Shown here in pieces: positions 42,565 to 52,086 of a stretch of 64,000 nucleotides of DNA (positions are counted from its first letter, which is position 1; every line of letters starts with the position of its first letter). The position numbers were made by a program, and so were the translations under genes. The DNA is from Chara braunii (taxonomy: Eukaryota > Streptophyta > Charophyceae > Charales > Characeae), in the NCBI GenBank assembly GCA_003427395.1, contig BFEA01000001.1:10423030-10487029 (forward strand), written 5' to 3'. The notes under the pieces were generated by a model, which saw only the letters and a list, made by a program, of their open reading frames with translations, did not search any database and was not told where the DNA came from.

Positions 42565-43166
42565 CATTGTTTTTAAGCTGAATGGCTCAGGGCTATGTTT
42601 ATTTGGCTGTTTCTGAAGGGTCAGGCATTGTTTCTAAGCTCAATGACATGGTTGTTGTGTTTTTTTCTGAGGGTTTGCCTGGCTGAAGGGTTTAATCACT
42701 TGTTTCATTCTGAGGGAGGATTTTTTGTCTAAGGCTAAGCATTGTTTCTAAGCTGAATGGTTTAGCCTGAAACCACGCATATAAGTATAAACTGAGTGTA
42801 AAAGAAAATACTTTACTTATATTTCCATGTGAACTTGCAGTTGGGCATTGTTTCCAAGCCGAATGGTCCACACTAAGCCATATCACTAAGTAGAGAAGGA
42901 AAACTCCAGAGTATAATTGGAAGTAGTCTGGGCAAGCTGAACATTGTTTCCAAGCCGAATGGTTCAGTCCCTGCCCATATTTGCATTTTCTTTTGAGAAT
43001 AAAGTCAGAAAGTTATTAATATTTGGATATTAAACAGTTCAGGGCGGCTAGGCATTGTTTCCAAGCCGAATGGTCTAGTCAAATGCCCAAAGGAGAGAGA
43101 AGTGGTAGTGTAACCTGTTCGTGTATATCTTAAAGGCTCACTAGACATTGTTTCTAAGTTGAATGG
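42565..43166 (+). promoter_or_regulatory. Seven spaced copies of a ~21-bp motif in U3 of the 5' LTR
   Basis: Copies of CATTGTTTCYAAGCYGAATG start at 42565, 42626, 42740, 42846, 42942, 43053 and 43146, spaced 61-114 bp in unrelated-looking sequence. They end about 70 bp before a TATA box (43234). This is the layout expected of enhancer modules in an LTR promoter; the role is inferred. Confidence 0.6.
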
Positions 43167-43233
43167 TCTAGCATTGTGCCATATGTAAGTTGGGTATAAG
43201 GGTTGAATCATCAGAGGGTTTCATGAACTATCT

Positions 43234-43242
43234 TATATAAAG
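43234..43242 (+). promoter_or_regulatory. TATA box of the 5' LTR
   Basis: TATATAAAG, preserved in the 3' LTR at 56036-56044. It would place the transcript start near 43265, giving a U3 of about 4.1 kb and R-U5 of about 1.2 kb. Confidence 0.55.
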
Positions 43243-43490
43243 TGACTTCGGGCTGGTGAGAGTACTTATCTTTGTGGTTTGGCCTTGCATGTGACTGAGT
43301 GAGATTACTACTTGGTCCGAGTTTCAGTTTGATAGGTAGCTGTTTTAGACGCTCGCCACGTGCTAGAGCCACAAAAGTTAGTTTCAATTCCTGCATTTTC
43401 TAGGTTAAGTTTATTTTTACTTAGGTCGATTTCTGAATTTTCTGGGATCATTTATTATACTTGGTCTTGTATAAATTTTGGTAAGGCACT

Positions 43491-43760
43491 TTCTCTACGG
43501 GAAGTGCTGCCGAAATTTCTACAAAACCAACGAGTTAGTCAGATTTTATCTTTTTCAGGGTCCAATTTTTAAGACTTTTTGGCTTAGTAAAAATTTGAAA
43601 AACCTCCTTTTCTAAAGGGAGTGCTGCCCAAATTTTTACTAGTTCAGGGAGTTCGACAAAATTTGGCTTTCCAAAATTATAGTTGATTTTTTTTTTCATA
43701 TTTGAGTTATTATAAATTTTGAGAAGGTATTTTTCCTACGGAAAGCGCTGCCGAAATTTT
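43491..43760 (+). repeat. Threefold ~120-bp degenerate repeat in the 5' LTR
   Basis: CTACGGGAAGTGCTGCCGAA-type motifs at 43491, 43609 and 43731, each followed by AATTT and preceded by TAAATTTTG or AAAAATTTG. The 3' LTR has the same three at about 56292, 56409 and 56531. They lie downstream of the TATA box, so within the transcribed leader. Confidence 0.7.
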
Positions 43761-44439
43761 CTTAATTTATAGGAGTTAGGTTATATTTTGACAGGTGGCA
43801 ATCCTAAAAATCCACTCTGTATAGAGGAGATTCTGTCAGGGTCTACCTTCTTTTGGCGCGTCGCCTATCCGATTTCCGCATCGGAGAGTTATAGGAAGAC
43901 TACTAAGGAACTAGGAGTGTGGTCGCGTTGTATGTTTTGTGTCGTTTCGTGTATATGTACGTGTGCGTGTTTTTTATGTTTTGTAGAGTGGTGTGCTCGT
44001 GGAGTGTGGGATGCGTCCTAGTCGCCTGACGACGAGTCGCGCTTGGGACCTCGACCCCCTAAGATGTCGGATCGCGTGCGGGTCCGATAGAGGCGTATTA
44101 CTGCGCGTACCCCCTATGCTACAACGAACGAGAAACACCCTCGACTGGTCCACCTCTGCGATTGCAGCTGATTAACTTTCGTACTGTGGACTGGTAGCTC
44201 GGTGGGGATACGCCCACCGAAGGGAGGTGACAACTCCCGTAAGGTGGAGGTAAGCCGTACCTCACGTAGGCCCTATCCTATCGTAGGGGCTCGCGAGAGG
44301 TATGGCGGCGCACTCGGTCAGAGCGGCTTGTGGAAACTCCATATGTATTTGCGACGAGGATTAAAACCAACTCCTGCGTGACGTGGCCGGGATGGTCCCG
44401 CGCTGCCTTGTGTGGTGCCGGACCGATGCGTTCGACAGG

Positions 44440-44457
44440 TGGCGCCGTTGCCGGGGA
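44440..44457 (+). other. Primer-binding site, tRNA-Asp type
   Basis: TGGCGCCGTTGCCGGGGA is complementary to the 3' end of plant tRNA-Asp, a site used by several plant gypsy lineages. It lies two bases after the CGACA end of the 5' LTR. Confidence 0.88.
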
Positions 44458-45544
44458 TAACGGTTGTTTGCCGTTGTCCCTGGTGGAACGATATCCGGGT
44501 ATGGGAATGTGATAAATAGTCAAAGAAAGAAGTTTTTTTTTGAGTTTAATTGTTTGATGGTATAAAACAGAGTGAAGGTTGACTGTGCGAGTTGGTTTTG
44601 TTTGATACAGTAAGGGTGGCACGAGAGCGATAAGCGTTTTGACTATGAGCTTACGTACTCTGACTGATAAGATGGTAGTTGGAGATGGTACGTCTTCTGG
44701 CCACGATAGTTGACAAATTTGGACGTTGCTTTGCATGGTTGATATGGTCAGGGTAAGATGAGGGAACGTCGATATGAGTAAGAACGTCCATTGAGGAAGT
44801 TGGCCCTATAAGGTACCTATTATGGTTGAAAAAGTTATCTGAGTGGTGATGAGAGCGACTTTGTACTTTTGTATTAAAGTGAGATCGAGGATGAGTAAGG
44901 GAGCCTATTATGTTAGAGGTCGTCAAAGGACTTCGAGGAGAGTTAAGCTAATGACGTTCAAAGTCTTTATAAGTATGGATATGGGATCCTTGGGTCTAGG
45001 TTCTAAGCGATTGTTCAATTTATATAGTCATAGGAGGCTGAGGGCTGCCTCCATGATGTGTTTGAACTAGGTGTATAAGGTTGTAGGTAGACGCAGTACA
45101 CGCCATGTTGAGACCTCAATAGAAGAGACTACGTGACGTAGTAGGTCTGCATAGTACCCTCTCTGCAAAGGAAGACTATTTTGTTCACCCTTGATAGGAC
45201 TATGAGTTGAAGTTGATGTTAGACATTCGCTTGAACATTTTCGGACTTGGACCATCCACGTGAATCTATGAGGTTAGAGCTAAGGACTTGAGACTATTCT
45301 CTTCTAAGGGCATCCCTCTTGAGTTATATATTGAACTCATCCATATATGTCAGATGTTGTCTGAATAAGCTTGTCTAATATCTCATCATGTAAGGCTAAG
45401 TGCTTAGTGATTATATTCTTTTAATGATTATCCTTGTCAGAAATATTTACATAGGCTATGTATCTGGAGTATGTATTTGAACTTATCAAGTCTGCAAGGA
45501 TTTATATGAGCGTCTCAAGTCCAATTATCAACCTATGGCTGTCT
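44458..45544. other. Giant element leader, no ORF recognised
   Basis: AT-rich untranslated sequence between the primer-binding site and the inserted MITE. Confidence 0.5.
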
Positions 45545-45789
45545 ATTAAGTTCTACGTTGCATAGAGTACACGTACGGGGGCTTCCCGTACAAAACGTAC
45601 AGGTTATTTTTATACGGGATATGTACGGGAACCTGTACGGGAACCTGTACGTCTTGTACGCCCCCGTACNNNNNNNNNNNNNNNNNNNNNNNNNNNNNNN
45701 NNNNNNNNNNNNNNNNNNNNNNNNNNNNNNNNNNNNNNNNNNNNNNNNNNNNNNNNNNNNNNNNNNNNNNNNNNNNNNNNNNNNNNNNN

Positions 45790-45837
<48 letters not shown>

Positions 45838-46063
45838 TCATAAAAAAAATCCGAAAAAAAAACTATGTGATGCAACAACGCAAACCAAGCAACATTTGGC
45901 TGAGCATCATCTTCAGATTCTTATTAGAATTTGAGAAAAAAAATAAAACCAATACCGGATTAAAAAAAAAAAAAAAAAACTCGTACGGGGCCCCTAGCGT
46001 ACGAGTAGAGTACGAGTCCGTACTCGTACGAGGGTGCGTACAAGTGGCAACGTAGATTAAGTT
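45545..46063. mobile_element. hAT-like MITE with 8-bp target-site duplication (contains gap)
   Basis: ATTAAGTT at 45545-45552 and 46056-46063 are perfect 8-bp flanking repeats. The element at 45553-46055 has a 9-bp perfect terminal inverted repeat (CTACGTTGC / GCAACGTAG) and further imperfect GTACG-rich inverted ends. The interior is A-rich with a 120-N gap (45670-45789). No coding capacity. An 8-bp duplication is typical of the hAT superfamily. It inserted into the giant element. Confidence 0.82.
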
Positions 46064-47226
46064 TGTGTTTGAATTGCTCCTCAAAGAGGGGTAGAGATAT
46101 TATGCAAAATCCACGTCTGATGCGGATTCAGAGGTGAATGACGTGACCGTTTTCTTGAGATAAGTACCCCTCAGGAAGTGACCAATGTATAAGGTCTACC
46201 CCAAGGAAAGTTGCAATCCTATGTTATTGTTCTCCTGAGAGATCGCTTTGAAGAAGATATAATTTTGTCTTGTAAGTAGTAGTAAGACCCACACCGGAAC
46301 TCTGTTCCTGGTCCATAGTGGGGTGTTGTTTTTGTATCCTCTTTGATAAAATGACGGTACTACTACTGAAAGGGAGAAAGGTATTTGAGCCTTGTCAGAC
46401 CATGGCCTATGAGGAAAGCAACTACTACATGCCACAAAAAGGTAGGGGTTGAATCCCCAACTATTTTTGCGTCAAGTAGGTTCACCAGCACAGGACGAGA
46501 TAGCGCATCCCGAAGCGTGTATGATGAGGTTGGTTACTTTGTAGGCAAGGATCTGCAAGGAGTCAGTGATGGAATCGGATGGAGAAGCAGTGAGGCTTGA
46601 TCTTTGAGTGAGACTCAGGGATTTGAGATGGTATCCTTTCTGAAAAGGATTACACTGCCCCTCGCCACAATATACTTCTGTCAAAGCTAGGGGGTACAAT
46701 GTGGTACTCTCGTTGGTATTATGTCTGAGAGTGCTAATTGTTAATGGTCTTATCTCTGATCATAACGTGTCTATCATATGAAATGTATGTGGATATAAGC
46801 TTATTATGAAGTACTTGTATGTACTTTGAATTACTGACTAGCTCATACGTACTGCGTTTGGTTGTTATAAAGAATTATTGATGTTAGATTATCAAGGTGA
46901 TATATCATTGTCCATAAGTAATTATTATTATGAGTTTGTGATAGCTGTGAATAAACTGTTACCATGATATATTACCATTATTTTTTTCTCTAAGTTGGGT
47001 GGTCATAAACACTAGAAAGGATGCCTTTTAGTGAAAGATGATTTGAGGTTAAGGCCTTAGAGATAGAGACTCTTGGACGCGATTGCCAGCATAGCAACGA
47101 AAGGCGTATGCTGGACGTTTTTTTGTGATGGGCAGAACCCAGACCAGAGCGAAGGCAACTCAGGATACCTTATGCTAAGGAAGATCCCAGGGTGACCTTG
47201 CCAGTCAAAAGGAAGATAGATTTGAG
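46064..47226. other. Giant element internal region, no gene recognised
   Basis: AT-rich sequence with only short chance frames. Confidence 0.5.
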
Positions 47227-47820
47227 ATGTCTTTGCCAAGACGAGTCAAGGAAAGAAAGTACATCTCTTCCTGGTGGACCGTGCTGATAGATAAGGGGGG
47301 TTTTGTCTGGATCGAGTCTGGCTTTGATGATGACCGAGACTGCGCGCTCGTGAGGGTGACCCTATATGCTCCACCATCATTTTGGGTCTTACAAGGGATT
47401 GAGTTGGCGCTTGGGTATGAAAGCCTGTTGAAGAGGCCTTTGAGGGTAGCCGAGGGAGTTGCAGCGAAGTGGGCGAGTGATAGGGTCCAGGAAGGAGAAG
47501 AGCAGGTGGAGACTTGTATAGAGATCAAACGTGCCGAAGAGTTCACACTTCCTTCATCCCCATTGAGAGTTATCTTGTCGGAGTTCCTGATAGAAAAGTG
47601 TTTTGGGGGACAAGCAAGGGTAGAGGCCGCAGCAGAGGCCGCTTTGAGGATGCGAGTGTGGGGGTACTCGCAATACACGTGCGAGTTAATATATGGCCTG
47701 TACCTGGACCTAAGGTTTATGCCCCATATGGTCAAGATTGTTGACACTTATGCTGGCTCCCATGATCCGGATGACAGGGCTGCAGATTGGGACGAGATTC
47801 ATGCGGTAGTGGGTCAATAG
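47227..47820 (+). CDS. Unknown ORF upstream of gag in the giant element
   Basis: 197 residues, intact. It begins MSLPRRVKERKYISSWW, then TVLIDKGGFVWIESGF, VRVTLYAPPSFWVLQGIE, EEFTLPSSPLRVILSEFLIEKCFG and a C-terminal CELIYGLYLDLRF. No known domain. The same blocks in the same order occur in minus-strand frames at 60810-61016 (TVMLDEGDVFLWIETLW), 60433-60684 (VELK, MRCVLPPFLADAVFG) and 58197-58510 (FAITLAS, TFTLPSKNVRMRLPPFLL). Position before gag recalls ORF1 of Ogre-type elements, but sequence relation to that ORF cannot be judged here. ATG 47227 is the first in frame and is used. Confidence 0.6.
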   Translation: MSLPRRVKERKYISSWWTVLIDKGGFVWIESGFDDDRDCALVRVTLYAPPSFWVLQGIELALGYESLLKRPLRVAEGVAAKWASDRVQEGEEQVETCIEIKRAEEFTLPSSPLRVILSEFLIEKCFGGQARVEAAAEAALRMRVWGYSQYTCELIYGLYLDLRFMPHMVKIVDTYAGSHDPDDRAADWDEIHAVVGQ

Positions 47821-48151
47821 AGAGTACTTTGCCAAGTGCGTCCCTCATAGACTTGTCTATGGCCGCCCCTACTAGGTGATACGAGTACGAAGGCCAGTGG
47901 TACTTGTAGCCTCGATTACTGTCTGCCTAAGACTGGCTTTGAAAGCTCTGCGTATGTAGGATGTATATTGTTTATAGTACCCTCAAAGTATGAATAGGGG
48001 TGACTAGAGTTCATAGTCGTATTGTGTGAGCGAGAAGAGTTAGTGTGGCTGAAGTATTAGCAGCCTTTACTAGCCTTATTGTTTTGAACCTTCTTGTGTC
48101 ACAACCTGATGATCAATTGTTTGTCATGCGTGTCAGGCCAGTATCAACATC

Positions 48152-49168
48152 ATGGTTGAAGAAGGTGGTTTCGCCATGATCCTGCTCTGGAGGAGCTTGT
48201 GCCTCAGCAAAGTGCTGCTGTGCGAGTCGGTACAGGACTCGATGCCTCCAGATCTTCGTGCTTTGCTGTTTCAGGGAAGGAATTTGTCTGCCTTCCTACG
48301 CGGCTATCATGGCTTCAGTCTCATGAAGATGTGGGACGAAAAAGCGATGTCGAGCATGTTGCCGTTGTTTGTCTGCAAAGAGTTGAGTGAGGAAATGTAT
48401 ACTCTTATGGTAAAGTCGCGGACATGGGGTGAGCTGAAAACCTCTCTGAAGTTAAGGTTTCCCGAGGGTGCAGTAGAGAGCCAACTTGGTGAAAGCCATG
48501 TGCAACTAGCTGAGAATGCGTCAACGCGAGGAGAGCTAAGTGGTATACAGAGGCAAGTTGGGGTATTGGAAGAAAGGTTGACGCGACTAGAAGAGGCCAG
48601 ATATAGCAAGAGGAAGGTTTTTGAAGGTACGTCAAGTAAGCCGACTGGGCAGGATGGAGCAGAGGCAAGGGATGCTGATCGAGAGTCACTCCTCCGCAAA
48701 AGAACCCTGAGAAGGCGGGCTTGTGCTCAAGGGGGAGATGAAGGCGAGAGGTTGATTGAGGCAAAATTGGAACAGAAAACTAGCATAGCCCTGCCTATTG
48801 TTTCGTATGATCCGAAGAGGGGGGCTGTTGACGTGGAAGCGTCGTCAACTGCAGATAGGAGGGAGCGAAGGAGTAAGAGAGGGCGAGAACACTGGGCAAA
48901 GATGGTGTGTGATTGTTGTGAAAAGGCTGGTCATACCCCTCGAAGATGCAAAGAAAAGGGGATGACAGAGAAAAAAGAGGAGCCTGAACCTCCCAAGTTA
49001 ACGAAAGCACAGCGGAAAGCGAGAAACCCGGCCCAGGGAAGTCAAGGTATTGGAAAGGGGCAGTGTTCGCGACAAGTAGCGGCCGCCCCACAAGAAGTGG
49101 GGCCCACAAGAAGTGGGGGACAAAGCAACACAAAAGGGGCCTCTGTCGACCGAGCGGGAACTAAATAG
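48152..49168 (+). CDS. gag of the giant element
   Basis: 338 residues. Residues 1-110 look like a retrotransposon gag capsid region (LFVCKELSEEMYTLMVKSRTWGELKTSLKLRF), then a coiled coil (GELSGIQRQVGVLEERLTRLEE), a basic linker and a perfect CCHC knuckle CDCCEKAGHTPRRC at 48908-48949 (C-x2-C-x4-H-x4-C). The tail is basic and Gln/Gly-rich. It would package element RNA into particles. It is separated from the upstream ORF by 331 bp. The next gene would be protease/pol but none follows. Confidence 0.75.
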   Translation: MVEEGGFAMILLWRSLCLSKVLLCESVQDSMPPDLRALLFQGRNLSAFLRGYHGFSLMKMWDEKAMSSMLPLFVCKELSEEMYTLMVKSRTWGELKTSLKLRFPEGAVESQLGESHVQLAENASTRGELSGIQRQVGVLEERLTRLEEARYSKRKVFEGTSSKPTGQDGAEARDADRESLLRKRTLRRRACAQGGDEGERLIEAKLEQKTSIALPIVSYDPKRGAVDVEASSTADRRERRSKRGREHWAKMVCDCCEKAGHTPRRCKEKGMTEKKEEPEPPKLTKAQRKARNPAQGSQGIGKGQCSRQVAAAPQEVGPTRSGGQSNTKGASVDRAGTK

Positions 49169-52086
49169 GCAGTGGGCGTCGTGTAATCAAGTGGGTCTGC
49201 GGCCGATGTATAATCCATGTGTGTCATGGGCACAAGGCAGCTGTTTGGGCCCACAAATGAGCATGATGACGCTTGGGCCTCCCGCAATGCAGATCCGACC
49301 AACTTGACCTATGGGACTGTTGCGGCCACCAACCCAATAAGTGTCACAAGGCGGCGTGGCCGGTGGAGGAAGCCAAACACGGCAAACTGGAAGAGGCCGC
49401 GGGGATGGAGGACGAGGCAATGAAGGGCGTGGTGGCGGCAGAGGAGGCATTAGTGGGTGTGATGGACGTCGGCGGAACCATAAGTGGAATACAGGGAAGA
49501 GAAAGGTATGATAAACGGTAATTCAGATGGTAGCCGAGTAGGTAAAGTAGCGAAAGGAACGGGAAAGAGATGGTGGCGTGAAAGTTGATAAAAAGATGGG
49601 GTTAAAGAGAGTGTAGTAGTGCGAAGAGAGGAGTAACCCTAACCCTTAAGTTTGGAAAATATTCAGTCAGATGATGGTCCTGGATCGCCTTGGTTTGTTT
49701 TACCTTCAGTAGATTCAGTTGTATATACAAGGGCGTAGAGCTAGGATAGCAGGCTAACCAATTGTGTGATTTTAATTTCGTATTTTAGTCAGCAGGGAGC
49801 CTGACAATATACCAAGAGAGTTTCGTAATAATGGTCTGGTAAGGTAACCCGAGTTGTAGGCGGGAGGGACCCCAATAGAACAACTGTATATGTGGGGTAT
49901 GTTAGGCCTGCCTCAAATCGCGTTATTGGAATGTCTCAAGTGGATAGAGCAAGGAGTGGTTTTAAGGACATTATTACGAAATGAAGAGTCTATTCCACTA
50001 GACCTATCGTTGAGAGAAGAAGATATGAGACCTATTTTGTGTTTAGGTCAGGATGGTTGAACATGTGTGAGAAGTATGAAGGACTTGGGAAGAGACCTCA
50101 GCATATGTGAGGCAGACTCTCTAACCTAGAAGTGTAGTATATAAGGCTTGTGTATGAATGATTTTTTATGTTGCTTGGCTACTTAGATATGTCTTGAATT
50201 ACTTGGATCCCTCCGATTTGAGGGGTGTGATTACGTCCTGATCAAGACTGTTTCAATTTTAGCTCTGGTCAGGGAGACCGCGATTTTTGTGTGATATCGA
50301 TGCCAGTGTGAGTTGAGATTGTTCAACTCTGTGTGTATATATATAATTCAAAATCATATTGGTTCGCTTTTGAGTTGGGATATTATGTTCTGAAGTGTAT
50401 ATTTGAGTTGAGATTTTATCTGAGACTATCTCCTTATATATGACGATCACATTCACTCTCACATGTGTGGTTTTATCCTGATGTATGATGGTTTTGTGAG
50501 AGAGATGTATGAGGAACGTCTTATGTGTTTGTATTTTGAGAATGTGAATGAATTTGAACTGTCTACTCTTCGGTATACTCGTACGATCTGCCCATGGACG
50601 GGTGATAGGGCCGGGTATAAGAAGAGGGAGTGCAGTCTGTCTTTGTGAAAGAGTGTGAGAATCCTAAAGGATCTAATGAGTTTTTTAGGCTCGAACGCTT
50701 TACCATGCCTAATGTTTATTGTTGAGTTGTGATGAGGACCCATAAGTTGGTCCCTTTGTTTGAGTTGTTTTATGGTAAAGACGTCTTTGAGTGGGAACGC
50801 AGTCTTTTGTTTATTTGGAAGACTTATCTTTAGAGAGGGAAAATGTGTTAAAGAAAGGTCGCGTGAAAGTTCATCCTAAAAAGAGAAGGGATGACTGGGA
50901 GACCTATTGAGTGATACCTCCTTCATATGAAAGGTGGTTAATAAATTTAATGGCATGAAAAACTGATTTTGAATGATAAAGACTGACGAGAAGAACCAAG
51001 TTTTTTGTTTGGTCATTTGGTAAAATTTTGGAGGTCGCAAAAATGATTTATTTGGGAGACGTCGCTGAGAGGTGACCTTCTTACTCTGATCAAGTAGGGA
51101 GGTCACGGCCTCGTGAATCTGGCGGTGATTTTGTTTTGTGAATGTGGAGAGGTTGTCGTGTTTCTCTGTGTTGTCCCACAGAGGACTGGTAAATACCTTT
51201 TATGTGTGACAGACCTTTGCGTAGTCCCACAGTAGGCCTGTATTGTTGCGACACACCGTCCAACCACTTGTGCTAATTTTAGGACATTTATGAGAATACC
51301 AAGCTAACGGTAAAGTTTAGCATCACTAGGGCACAACCCCTAGTGTCGGCTGCTGATCGGCATAACCTGAACAGTAGGCCTACGTCTTGCCAAGGGAGTA
51401 AAGACTTAAAAGGGTGTGGCCACCTAAGAGGGTCTTACTCCTGCGGAACGGCGTGGGATAGGAATCGAGTTGAGTCTTTTTGAGTCCTGATTGAATGCTT
51501 ATCAGGAGAAAGTCTATCTCAGCGCAACCTGCGAAGGCACTACCGCTAAAATAACGACGCGGCCGTAGATCTGGCACGATCACCCAGGCTACCGTGGACC
51601 AAGATGGAGACCTAGCCTTCCTGTACTAGACTGCAGGAGGCGTTTGAGATAAGATTTATGTATATATATATATATGTTTCATTGCGAGAATTGTTGGAGG
51701 GAGGCAAAAGTGTCTTCAAAGTTCTCAGTTAGGGCTCGCGTCCCTAATTTTGGCCCTGCTTGCAGGGTAGAAATTAAGAACGCCTAATGAGGAGCTGACG
51801 TTTGTCTAGGACAAAGGGGAAATGACAACTGAGAGGGCCGCTGAGGCTTATGCTGTAGTACGTATGTCTAGTACACCGACATCCTAGTGTCAGGACAATA
51901 GAGACCCATGTTAGAATCCTGACGGCATATAGTTATATGGGCTTGGATTGTTGGAGGCCTCGAACCTGAGTCTGTTGGCTAATCGGATTGATTCCTTTCT
52001 CGTCAGCGTTTTGGATTATGGTTGAACTGATAGTTTTTTTGATCCTGCGAAGCGACGGGGACGTCGCTTAATATGGTCCGGTAAGC
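49169..52086. other. 3' internal region of the giant element, no pol
   Basis: About 2.9 kb in which no protease, RT, RNase H or integrase core is recognisable. A short frame from 50731 reads THKLVPLFELFYGKDV, faintly like the post-core part of a gypsy integrase. Nearby stops show any pol remnant is heavily decayed. Purine-rich GAAGCGACGGGGACG at about 52047 could be the polypurine tract. Confidence 0.45.

Larger units (their letters stand above)
39152..44437 (+). repeat. 5' LTR of the giant element (5.3 kb)
   Basis: Matches 52087-58126 along its length with scattered substitutions. Relative to the 3' LTR it lacks about 0.9 kb (junction near 43856, equivalent to 56661-57561) and carries about 105 bp extra near 40383-40490. 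It has no convincing coding frame. Confidence 0.88.

Noticed and set aside
50731-50832. Integrase remnant in the giant element
   Set aside because: Only one short motif-like stretch (FELFYGKDV); too little to call as a feature.
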